Shown in pieces: positions 1 to 10,496 of a stretch of 64,000 bases of DNA. Within the stretch, counting starts at the first letter, position 1, and every line of letters starts with the position of its first letter. The position numbers and the translations under genes are program-made. The notes beneath the pieces are model-generated. The model ran no database searches and had not been told where the DNA came from. It was given only the letters and a program-made list of their open reading frames with translations. Source of the stretch: Wuchereria bancrofti (taxonomy: Eukaryota; Nematoda; Chromadorea; Rhabditida; Onchocercidae); the NCBI GenBank assembly GCA_005281725.1, contig SSBO01000001.1, forward strand, positions 4,956-68,955, given 5' to 3'.

Positions 1-1117
1 TTTTTTTTCTTTTTTCTTTTTTTTACTTGCCATACAATTTGCAAACCAAAATTATCAAACAAATTTTATCAAATGCTCATAAAGTAAGTTTTTTATGACC
101 ATTTTTCAGTCATTCCGTTTTTTTTTTTCTTTTTCTTTTTTTTCTATACTTTACTTACTGTATATTTTCCGTAAACTTTGCTTACTTTACTTTTGTTGAT
201 GTATTTTTTCTTTTTTTTGTTAACCTATTAATGTTACCAGCTAATATTTTGTATTACTTACTCTTCGGAATATTTTTTAATACTTTCATTTTTGCATGAA
301 TTTTTGGTTTTTCTACTAGATGCATGTTTTTTTACTAATTGCTGATGCATGTTATTTTTGTTGTTAACTCTTATGCTTTTTTAATACCTTACTTATTATT
401 ATTATTGGATAACAATTGATATTGCTTGTAGCAACAAATCTTTTTCTCTTATTTATTTGTTTTGCAATATTTCTTAATTTCGTTCCTGCATGCATGTCTG
501 TTTTACTTTTTGAATAAATTTTTTGTTTACTTCATTTACTTTTGGTATTGGATAATAAAACCATTTTTTTGTTATTTCTGAATACATTTTTGGTTAGTTA
601 TAACTTACTGCACGCTTTTTGAATATTTTGTTCTTTCTATCTACTATTTACTAAATTCACGCTTTTTTGTTTACTTAACCTATTATTATTATTTGATATT
701 ATTTTAGACTAAACACAATTTTGAATCTTTTCTTTCTAATTTTGTTTCTACATGCATTTTCACTTATTCCTATTATGTGCATGTTTTTCTTCTTTTATAG
801 TTATTACTCGTTGTTATTGGCTAATAATTTATATTAATAACAGTTTCGAGTCTCTTTCTATTATTTTAGTTATTTTCGAAATTTTTTTAATTTTGTTTTT
901 ACATTTATTTTTGGCTCTTCTAATAAATTCATGCTTCTTATTAATCGTATTTTCAGTACATTATGTGTGTTTTTTTGTTGATTTCATCTGTTATTGGCCA
1001 AACAAAAAAAGAAAGGTAAACATTTCCAAACATTCTAAAAACATGAAATTTTATTTTTTATAGCTCTTTAAGTTGCAATTTATTTTGAATATGAAAATAA
1101 CTGAGATTAAAAAAGTT

Positions 1118-1810
1118 TTCAGATTTTAGATTTTCCAATTTTTATATTTAATTTTTTTATATTTAATTTAGGAAAATTTTCTGACTGTTCCATATTATTC
1201 TTACCTCTTCAAAAACTCGCCATGAATATCTGTTAAGAAAAATAATATTTTAGGCTTCTGCTAATTAACATGTTTGAAGAGCTGGTTGAAATGCTTCTGG
1301 AAAATGAAAAATGGTAATTAGTCGTTGAACAATTTTCTTCAAAGCTCCGTTTGTAGCTTTGAATCATCACTATAAACTAACAAAAACGTGTCGCCAAATT
1401 TCCGCGTGATTCGTTACGCGCTCAAAAGGTATTCATTTCTTTGGCGGCATGACAACAACCATATAAAAAAATTTCATTTATGGATTCACATTCTTTTTAA
1501 AACGTAAAATTTAAGGTTGTTTGGGTCATAGATATAATTGTGATCTTGGTGAATACTGATGGAAGTGGTCGATTTAAATTTAAATAAGAATTGTTTTGAT
1601 GCTTTGTAGTGATGACGAGCATTTCAAAAGGACTATTAGATTTTCCAACTTTTAGTGCTTGATTTTTTATAAAAAATTGGCTGACTTTCTTGTTTGTGCT
1701 ATTTGGAACTTCTCGTAAAGAAAAATAGTATTTAAAATTTTTGCTAATCAGCGTGCTGAAAGAGCCGATTGAACTGGTCCGTAAAATGTTTTCATTTTTA
1801 CGTAGCTTAA
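1118..1810. repeat. Diverged duplication, two copies about 500 bp apart
   Basis: Copy 1 lies at about 1118-1320 and copy 2 at about 1625-1810. Both start with TTAGATTTTCCAA, pass through a CTGACT box and an AAGAAAAATA box, and end with GCTAATYARC followed by a TGAARGAGCYGRTTGAA block. Differences are mostly transitions. On the minus strand the best-matching block reads FNQLFKHVN-stop in copy 1 and FNRLFQHAD-stop in copy 2, aligned codon by codon. This could be a relic of a duplicated exon or of a dispersed repeat; I cannot tell which. Confidence 0.5.
1403..1420. other. Short hairpin with a TTCG loop
   Basis: CGCGTGA-TTCG-TTACGCG folds into seven consecutive pairs, one of them a G-U wobble if transcribed, closed by a TTCG tetraloop. 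It sits in an unusually CpG-rich patch for this DNA. No surrounding RNA gene was recognised. Confidence 0.45.
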
Positions 1811-1869
1811 GTTTGCAAAAATGAATTTGATGGTCAACTTATTCCAGAAACAATGAAATTTTTAGCATC

Positions 1870-2293
1870 ATGAAAATAATGTCAAAGTTTTTAGACCCAA
1901 GTGGGCAATATTGGCTGTATCCAATTGAAATTTTAGAGAAAACAGAGCTTAGTGCTATGTTGGTAAGACTTTTTCAATTTATTTATAATATCATTTCATG
2001 CAGGTTTATTTTTTTTTTTCAATTCTTTGTTTAGTTTGCTTATGCATATGATAAGGTGAACTTTTTTTTCTACAAAATAAAAATGATAATGAAGAGATGT
2101 ATTCCAAAAAAAGCCAAGATAAGAGGTATTTATGGTTGTTAATCGATATTTGGTAGCTGATATTGAAAAGTATTAATGTTTTGATTATGGTTCGAATTAT
2201 AAAATTAGGTATTAAAAATTAGATTTAGGTAAATTTAGAAAGAGTAATTTTTTTTTGAAAGATTTCGCTCAGCTAATAGATGATGATGTCTGA
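1870..2293 (+). CDS. Small three-exon gene, unrecognised 71-aa protein
   Basis: Exons are 1870-1962, 2035-2125 and 2262-2293, joining to 216 nt (71 codons plus stop) with matching phases (0, then 1). Exon 1 starts MKIMSKFLDPSGQYWLYPIE and ends at a good GTAAGA donor. An acceptor-like TTTTTAG lies 4 nt before the ATG, as expected for a spliced-leader acceptor or an upstream intron. Exon 2 follows TTTGTTTAG and reads FAYAYDKVNFFFYKIK, then a basic run (MKRCIPKKAKIR). Exon 3 follows TTTTTGAAAG and reads FAQLIDDDV before TGA. An AATAAA lies 27 nt after the stop. I recognise no family, and more 5' exons are possible. Convergent with the minus-strand gene ending at 3499. Confidence 0.4.
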
Positions 2294-2319
2294 AAGACTG
2301 CATTTAAATTTTGTTTAAT

Positions 2320-2325
2320 AATAAA
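2320..2325 (+). terminator. Poly(A) signal AATAAA
   Basis: AATAAA 27 nt downstream of the TGA of the small plus-strand gene. The short 3' UTR this implies is typical of nematode genes, and its position is independent support for the exon chain. Confidence 0.4.
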
Positions 2326-2834
2326 ATGTAAAGTAAGAGAAAAATTTTCCATGTTCAGAATGATAGCCGTCTTGACAAATAGAAATTGTTGATTTTGAAG
2401 TATGAAAAAAAAAAAACGGCGTAATAAAAAAAAGTTACAAAATAAGTGTTTTTCTAGTCAGAGAGAAATTACGATGAAAAAAGTTTCAGTAATTGCCGTT
2501 CATTCGTAAAATTTTACAAAATTCTTCTTGCATGATTTTGTTCCTTTTATACTTTTTTTATCATTAAGCTAATTTTTTGAGAACATTATATTAGATAATT
2601 AAAATAAGAAAATCCCAAAGCTAAAATATTAATTTGAAGTGTGTCCTGGAATTTCGGATTTCAAGGAAAAAAAAAAACAAAAATATAACGCTGTTAAATT
2701 GTATTGTAATTAAAATTAACTGAAATTGTTTAGTTTTTAAATTCTATGACATAAAATGTTTTATATAATTTTTTTTATAATATTTGACAATGATTAAAAT
2801 TAGCTAAAAAAAAAACAAAAACGAAAAATAGTGA

Positions 2835-3155
2835 TTAAATTGAAAGGAAAAAATGAAGAAAACAAGTATAAACAAAATGCTTATTTGCCATCGATTTTAT
2901 CGATTTTAATTTAACATTTTTTAAAGATGAATCTGCCGCCGTAGCATTTTTTGCATGAAATTTTCTAAACATAGTAGTAATGTTATGGTAGCAAAATAGC
3001 TCATCTACTGATTTTTTTGCTTGTAAACAAAGTTTGTGAATTGTTTTTTTTTTTTTTTTAATTAATAAATTATATTTGAAGAAACAAGAATTGATCAATT
3101 GATGTGCTAACAAATTTACCTCCTTTATTATTAAATTTGCCTTAAACCATTTCAT
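2835..3155 (-). CDS. Possible small minus-strand gene, 106 aa
   Basis: Uninterrupted ORF starting MKWFKANLIIKEVNLLAHQL. A lysine run from an A tract follows, then a segment with mixed composition (VDELFCYHNITTMFRKF, then AKNATAADSSLKNVKLK). It lies about 230 bp beyond the likely poly(A) signal of the minus-strand gene at 3499-9725, a spacing that would suit a downstream operon gene in a nematode. About one ORF of this length is expected by chance in a window of this composition. The internal K run could hide an intron. No family is recognised and the call is weak. Confidence 0.27.
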   Translation of the reverse strand: MKWFKANLIIKEVNLLAHQLINSCFFKYNLLIKKKKKTIHKLCLQAKKSVDELFCYHNITTMFRKFHAKNATAADSSLKNVKLKSIKSMANKHFVYTCFLHFFLSI

Positions 3156-3384
3156 TCCTCTTCCTTACTTCAGTATTCGTTGAAATCAATTCATTGAGCT
3201 GATGATTAGTTGCGAATAAAAAAATTAAATTAAAATTATCAAATTCAACTGGCTATATTTATCCTTGCAAACAAAATTTATAGATTAATTTTTCAAATGC
3301 GATTTACATATATGTATTCGGCAGTCAGAATTTTATTTCGCAAAAATGAAAAGTGATGAAATTTTTGTGCAAAAGAAAAAGTGT

Positions 3385-3390
3385 TTTATT
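3385..3390 (-). terminator. Poly(A) signal AATAAA on the minus strand
   Basis: AATAAA on the minus strand about 110 nt beyond the TAG at 3499-3501; likely the 3' end signal of that gene. Confidence 0.35.
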
Positions 3391-3498
3391 AATTATAAGA
3401 TTAGATTCAAGTGATAGATATCATTATCAGCATGTGTTATTCATTATGCCATGCTTGGATTTAACTGATATCATCTTATCAGTGATCTTATACAATTT

Positions 3499-5142
3499 CT
3501 AAAATGTTGATGATGTTACTGAACTGTCTGTATCATCATTAAAATATGCTAAAAGATCACGAAGCTGTTGATTAAGTTTTTTTATTCGCTCCATTCTTGC
3601 ATATAAATTTGACATTATTGCATCTGTCTAAAATAAAAGCGATTGTCTCAAACGTAAATTAATAAACATATCATATATTTTTTAAAAATAATATAAAATT
3701 TATGCAAATCAAAAATAATCACTAATTAATTGAATGATTATGCAAATATAATTTATATAAATAAAATTGGAATTATATGGCAACCAATGACAGATTTCTC
3801 AGTTGGAAAAAAACTTGAGTTTCATAGATTAAGTCAACCTGTCTCATTTCAAATTGTATGCGATCATGCCAAAATGTAAGTTCTCTATTAATTATTTCCT
3901 TACAATTTGATGACAATTCAATTGTCTGAAAATTTTTACATTAATCGATAATTAATCGGTAATACAAGAATTAAAAATGTAGAGTGCATCCTTTGATTGT
4001 TGTTTATTTAACCATCTAAAGTCATTATTTGAAAAAAAAAGGGGAAAAACTAGTATCATTTTTAAATTTGTACTAATTATTTGATTGTAACTTTTAAATA
4101 TTAAATGTTTAATTTAAATAATTAATGTTGATTGTCGTCATAAAGATGAAAAAAGTACATAAACATTCTTTCTATAAGCGATATAAATATTGATTAACTT
4201 TATTATTTGAAAAAAATAAAAATAAATTAAAAAATAAGCAATCAATAAAAAGGATAATTATAAATTAGAAAAAAAAATTCAAAACCTTTCTTGTATCGGT
4301 ATTGAAAATATTATTGAGTTGTGCGATATTACTACTTTGAAGTTGTTTTACTCGATTACATAATGAAAATTTTGTCAATGGATCCAACTTTTTTTCTACT
4401 TCACTTATATTTCCATTACTTTTACTTTCTTCAGTTGTATCACTGACTGTTTTCGGATAAAACGAAGATATCTGTTCATTTTAGGTTAATTTAAAATTTT
4501 ATAACTTTAATAAATACACACACATGCACTTCTATTTCTTTTTTCATTTATTTCAACTTCTTTGAACAATTCAAAAATCCAAATTTTCTTCAAAAAATTT
4601 AGTGACTAGTACTTTTGAATACCTTTAATGTATTTTTAGTAATGATGATAGATGGTCCAATTTAAAATGATTCATAAAAAAACAAAACTTTTTGAACAAT
4701 TGAAATTTTGATTCCAATTTTAAATTAGAAATGATAAACGAATGAAAGCAAAAGAAAAACGAAAGAAAAAAAAAAACCAAATCAGGTTGAGCAGTATTTT
4801 CAGATTGCGTTATTTCACTTTGTGGATAGGAACAGTTATTATTTTCATTTCCTTCTAAAAATTTTACAAACAATATTAATCAAATTTTGCAATAAACAAA
4901 ATTGAAATTGAAATTTCAAGCAAAAAAAAACATACATTTTTTTAGCTTTCCTTAATGATCTGAAACAATGAAAATAAGTTCCCTATTTTGAAATGAATGA
5001 CTAATGACCAATTAACAGTGATTAATCGCATGAATCATACTGATAAATGCGATATGAAATGGTCGATCTGATAAGCATTCCATTTTTCGTCGCAATTCTT
5101 GCCAAGCATTTTGCCCGTTTTCAGTCATTGCTTTATTTTTGC
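3499..5142 (-). CDS. C-terminal exons of a minus-strand coiled-coil protein, unrecognised
   Basis: Minus-strand exons in order are 5142-5041, 4854-4778, 4471-4286, 3925-3839 and 3627-3499, ending in TAG. Phases agree at every junction. Acceptors are mostly good (TTTTTAG, TTTTCAG, ATTTTAG). Donors are of the loose GTTTTT/GTTGAC kind also used by the better-supported genes here. An internal ATG at 5128 could be the start (188 aa: MTENGQNAWQELRRKMECL...), because a TGA lies upstream in that frame. Alternatively an acceptor at 5143-5144 links it to further exons upstream. The middle is Ser/Thr/Asn/Glu-rich (SDTTEESKSNGN). The last about 110 residues look helical: VKQLQSSNIAQLNNIF, then ELTFWHDRIQFEMRQ, then MSNLYARMERIKKLNQQLRD, a coiled-coil-like end. 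Family not recognised. Confidence 0.55.
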
Positions 5143-5401
5143 CTATTTTGTGATTTATCGGAAAAATTCACGAAATTGATTAGAACCAAATTCGAACATT
5201 GTGCAAAAAAAGACAAATTGAATAATTTAAAAAGTTTTCAATTATTGAATAAAAGAACAATTAACAAATGCACTTTCAACATAATCTCAATTAGCTGAAA
5301 AAATTTTTATTTACTATTTTCATGTTTATTTATGTATTATATTTAATAAACAATTTATGCAGATACCAAGTATTCCTTTTTTCAAGATAATTTAATGCAA
5401 C

Positions 5402-8400
5402 AAAAATTGAAATCTTCTTGATTTGAAGAAAATTCTGCTCTAATCGACCAAGTGCTGAAATAAGAAAAGTTGGAAATAATCTTTTCACTTCACCAATGTA
5501 TATTTAAAACAAATTAAAAAATTTTAATACTGAATAAAATTTTTTCCGTAACAAAAATGGACGAAAAGACAAATAGTTATACTATTGAAAATTATTTCAT
5601 TACCAATATCAATGTGAATTTGTACAAAATAAGAGTTAATTAAATGATTAATTAATATATTTTAAAAATGATAGACAGTATAAAATATTGTTATTTTATT
5701 AGGAATTTAGTTACTGCTTCTTTAAGTTTATTCATTTTGCTGGAATTTAAAAAAAAAGAAGCAAAATAAGTGGGAAAAAGTTTCATATAACTCTCTTTGA
5801 ACTTTGAACATTTATTGTTTACACATTTGTGATATATTAAAATTATATTCAAATTTTAAAAGCTTTGCTATCAAACCATAGCAATACAAGCCTTTATTAC
5901 CATCGTAATATCATTCATTTAAATGTGTCATTTCAAAATTTTACATTTTCACATGTACTAGTTTATTTATTTATTTATGTTATTTACATCATTTATCAAT
6001 GTCAACAAATTGATCTTTTTTTCTCATTACATTTTAACAAGTTTTCCTTTTTTTTTTGTTCAGTTCAATTCGTTTTGTTTCTTTGTTTTTATTTGTTCAT
6101 TTAGCAGCAATATTTTATTGTTCTTTTAAACTTCTGAGTAAAACTGTCAACAAAAATCTTCAATAAGATCAGTTAATGCTTTCCTTAAAAATATCCCATT
6201 ATTACACTCAATTCTTTTTCCATCTTCCAATCATATACTTTTTTCCCAAATAAAAACTTTAAATAATTTTGATGCTTTTTTCAAAAATAAAAATTTTAAA
6301 TAATTTTAATACTTTTTTTCCACTGTGAGTTCAGTAAAGAGATGTCTTCAAATCCTGAATAAAAAAAAAAGCAAAGCAAAATAATAAAAGCAGAATTTAA
6401 GAGAAAGATGCAATTGAAATTGATCCTATTCTAACAATTATATAAAATAATCTGTGTGTCAACAAAAACAACGATTTTGATTTTTTTTTTTTTTTGAAAT
6501 TCACAAAGTTTAAAAATTATTTCATTTCATTTTTACAAAATCATTTTATTTTAAAATTAATCTGTCTAAAAAAAAAAAATGAAACATCGTTGTTTGTCCT
6601 ATTTTATTACGAGCATTTACAAGCCCAAAATTTACTTTTTAAATACTTTTTCAATTTGATACAGCGGAAAATATCCCTTCGTTTTAATTTTTTTTTCCCA
6701 TGAGGCAATTCTCATAGTTTCTCGAACTCTCGAAATATCACAAAACCTTTTGTTTGTAGAAATAAAATCGTAATAACTATGCATTGTTTGTTTCTGATTT
6801 TTCGTAACTAAAGAAAAAGAAAAAAGTAAATTCTACGAGAAATTCCTTCAATTTCTATTTCTTCAATAAATCTTTTTCGAGAAGATAATTTCTCATTCAT
6901 TTCTTCTTCATTCATCTAATCTTTTATTCTTTTTTTTTTTCATTTCTTTTATCTATCAATTAATATGTGACATTTTTGAACATTGAACTGATATGCTAAC
7001 TCGTCATCAGTTAGTTTTTTTTTTTTACACAAATTAAAAATTTTAATAATTAACTTATTTACAATTGATTCCATTCTTTCTTCCGTCTTTCTTTTCAAAA
7101 TTTTTTTCTTACTGTTTTTTTCATTGTTTGTTTATGCTTTTCTTATTTATTATTTTTGCAATAACTAATTTATTCATATCAAATAAATATTATTATACAA
7201 ACATGCAAACATAATTAATTATATAAAAAATAATAATTAATAATAAAATATAGTTGTTGAATAAATAAATGAATGCAAAATTCTTGTTTTTGGTGAAAAA
7301 GATGATAAAAGAGGAAGAATAGGAGGAGAGAGGGAAATATAAATGGTTAAATTGGGTAAAGTCCTTTAAGTACTAAAGAAATAGAACAGAAAGGACAAGT
7401 GGAAACTATTATTTCATGTATCAACCTGGGTAAAGACGGCAATTTTGCCCAACACCCTGCTCATTTTCCTGATTTTCCTAAAATTGTTGAACAAATTTTA
7501 TGTTTGATATTTGGAATAAAATATTTAAAATTTTATTTCTTTATTGATCCAATCATAATTACTACTGAAAATTAATATCAATTTTTCCATTATTGGCTAA
7601 ATACTACTTAGTCACTAATATCATTATTATCACTGAGGTAGTAGAGATTTGTAAAAAATTAATAACAGTAATTTCAGAATAAATATAGTTTCATCATATT
7701 TGACAAGTAAATGTCAATTGTCGCATATTCATTAGTTGAAGTCATAATTGGAATCCAATATTATTTAATTAATTGAAAGCTATTAATATTAATGATTGCT
7801 AGTGTTTTTTTTTTTTTTGGTCTTTCATTTTAATAAAATAATTTCAAATTAAACTTCTGTGTAACCTCTTTTCAGCAACCATTTAGTTTGAATTATCCTT
7901 TGACCTATATTTCTATTTTATTTCATTTCGTAAAATCATATAATCATTTCATAGTTTGTTTTTCTATTACTTCCGCTTTTTTCTATTAAAAAAAAAATTG
8001 TCGCTTACTGAGAGAAAGATAAATAGAACAAAAAAACTATAAGAGAGAGTGGGAGAGAGAGGGAGAAAGAGAAGGAATGGAAGAAAAAACATTTAGCAAA
8101 AAACAAAGAAAAATTTGCTTTAATTTTTTTTTCTTAATTTTCTAATTTTAGGTTTTATTTATTTTTTTTTTTTCTTATTTCTTCTCATCTTCATAAATGT
8201 AATTTTATCTTTCATATTTCTGTAGATATCTTCCTAGTTTTACATTTTTCATTTGTTATGGATATATGAAAGCAGAAGGGATGACCTATACGATGAGCTG
8301 CGAAGACCCAATTTTATTTCATTTTGTTTCACAATTCCTTACAATATATCAGCATTTCTTGATCTTTTCCAGTAAAATGACAATAACAATGACAAACAAT

Positions 8401-9725
8401 AAAGATATGGAAAACAAGAACAACGATAACAATAGCAATAATAGCAGTAACAATAACAATAAAATAATAAAAAATACTAATAACAATAATAAAAGATAAT
8501 ATAAATTACTACTACTGTCATTCATGTTATTTTCATATTGACCTGCATTGCTTATATGCCATACTTCTCTGTGTCCTATCAATTTGTCTGTCCACTTATG
8601 TGACACGCTTCCATCAACGAAATTTTTGCATTCTAATGGAATCATCATACGATTAAGTAATATTTCAACGGTTATTACTTGATCGTATGATGCAATGCTG
8701 TGACATTTTCTTCACATATATATTATTTAATATGTCTGTGTCAACCAATTAAACAAATCACTTTAACAAACTCATTTCATTCTTTTCTTTTTTTTTTTTT
8801 TTCTCTCCTTTTTTCCTCATCAACTTTATATTTTTCATTGCTTTGCATCTCATAATGTATTATTTTTATAATATTTTATTTTAACTTTTCTCAATGATTG
8901 TGCTATGTATGTGTAATGTGAAAGTTTAATTTTTAATTGAATTAACTTGATTTTAATATTTGAATGGATGTTTCTTTTCTTTTTTTTTTCGAAATTTCAG
9001 AACTTCCGTCTTTTAATTTTCTATTTCTTTTTTCCTTTTTGGATCATTAATACAAAATATTGATGCGTAGTTACGTTTCATCAATAAAAATTTTATACAC
9101 GATTAATTTCTTTTTTTATAATAGAAAGAATAATATAATTAAATTTGACATTGAGGCTTGCAATTTCTATGGATTATGTTTTAATTAAATATCTGATTGA
9201 AGATGGCTTCACTCCTCCCTCTCTCTCTCTCTCTCCCTCTATCTCTTGCTTATACTTTGATTAATTTTAAAATTATCTGCAGCTATGGTAATTTTTTCTT
9301 TTTGTCTAATTTATAATGTTTTGAATTAAATTGCTTAATTTTAATCTTAATTTTTTTTCTTTTCCTGTCAAACACTTTATGTCTTTCTATTAGCCCATTT
9401 GATAACCATATGATAACTATTACAAATATCGGTTTTAAATGAACTGAAATTTATATTTAGATATAAAATATAGAAATATTCCCCCAAAAATGAATGATCT
9501 AATTGTAAGTTAAATGTTTAGGTTAATTTGAATTAAATCATGTACTGGAACAAAAAACAAAACTATTGGATCATAATAAATTTCATGCCATATAGCATTT
9601 CAAAGTTGACCTAAAATTGCACTTTGTAAGAAAAGATATTCATCGGTAAAGGTCACATATGTCGTGGGATAATTTGATAAAATATCAGAGGAAACCCGTT
9701 CACAGCAAGAACATGTTGTCGTCAT
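5402..9725 (-). CDS. Probable upstream exons of the same minus-strand gene
   Basis: Minus-strand coding-like exons in order: 9725-9611, 9416-9376, 9109-9075, 8697-8543, 8297-8244, 8007-7971, 7912-7855, 7477-7426, 6807-6636 and 5454-5402. Joined to the exons ending at 3499 they give 1353 nt, exactly 450 codons plus stop. The most convincing by composition are 9725-9611 (starts MTTTCSCCERVSSDILSNYP, in-frame stop upstream), 8697-8543 (MMIPLECKNFVDGSVSHKW, then LIGHREVWHISNA), 8297-8244, 7477-7426 (ENQENEQGVGQNCRLYP) and 6807-6636 (strong TTTTTCTTTAG acceptor, GTAAAT donor, FCDISRVRETMRIASWEKK). Exons 9109-9075 and 8007-7971 were chosen largely to satisfy phase and are doubtful. No domain family is recognised. 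It could also be two adjacent genes. Confidence 0.38.
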
Positions 9726-10444
9726 AATAGTTGTAAATTTGTTGGAATACTATTTCTCTTTAATTCCGGTCAATTCATATACATACCGTTTCAGTATAAT
9801 TAATTCAAATAAATGATTAAACAATAAGTTAGCAATTATTGTTAATCTTTTTTAACATATTCATACTTTTTGAATAATATTTGATGTAAAATTCATGAAA
9901 ATCAACTAGTATTATTAATATGTAAAAGCTATCATAGATATTGCTTGATTTATTTGATTAAATTTTTACTCTAAAATGTTAATTCGTTCATTTTAAATTA
10001 TCAATAAATAATGTTAAAAATTTTTTATTTAATATCTTTAGCATCTTTTTCTCTCCACTTAATTACTATTCTATTTAAACATTCTATTTTTTTTCAAAAA
10101 TTTAATTTTATTAATTAACAGCGAAAGTTGATATTTTGTACTTTATACAAATAGACTAAAAATTATATGTATTCTATTCATTTTAAACCATCATTCATTC
10201 ATTCATTCATTTAATCATTCGTATTATTTCTTCTCTTTTTTTAACTCATTTTATAAATACTTCAATTTAATTTCTATTTTATAACTCATTTATTTTTGCT
10301 TATTGTTCATTTTATACATACTTTTACACAGATGTGATCATCATTTGTAATATAATTCACAACCATTTTAATTTCTACCTCCATCTCTCTCTTCTTCATC
10401 CTTGCTATATCTCATCACCTTCTTCTCCCTTTCCCCCTTCAAAT
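9726..10444. other. Intergenic AT-rich DNA
   Basis: No supported ORF. Contains a short (ATTC)n tract near 10190-10212, and pyrimidine-rich DNA leads into the gap. Confidence 0.6.
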
Positions 10445-10496
10445 CCCCCCCCCCCCCCCCNNNNNNNNNNNNNNNNNNNNNNNNNNNNNNNNNNNN
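10445..10496. other. Poly-C run followed by an assembly gap
   Basis: A run of 16 C (10445-10460) is followed by 36 N (10461-10496). The DNA after the gap stays strongly CT-rich to about 10680. The gap probably reflects a sequencing stall in a homopurine/homopyrimidine tract, so the true length here is unknown. Confidence 0.95.

Larger units (their letters stand above)
1..1869. other. AT-rich flank without a supported gene
   Basis: T-rich DNA with several TGCATG motifs between 300 and 800. An ORF at 752-1063 is mostly Phe/Leu/Ile encoded by T tracts and has no splice context, so I do not call it. Two features stand out: a GC-richer island near 1390-1450 and a diverged duplicated segment, both listed separately. 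Confidence 0.6.

Noticed and set aside
752..1063. 103-codon plus-strand ORF
   Set aside because: Phe/Ile/Leu from T tracts, no acceptor or donor pattern, no conserved-looking segment.
2180..2200. GGTTCGAAT resembling a tRNA T-arm
   Set aside because: No acceptor stem, anticodon arm or D-arm can be built around it. The same holds for GGTTCGATTC near 22221.
4950..4980. Candidate 24-nt minus-strand exon with TTTCAG and GTATGT signals
   Set aside because: Good splice signals, but including it puts a stop in frame. The flanking exons already join in phase without it.
8349..8540. Poly-Leu C-terminal part of the minus ORF and Asn-rich plus ORF 8266-8499
   Set aside because: Both come from an (AAC/AAT)n tract. 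The real coding-like part is 8543-8697 upstream of a GTCAAT donor.
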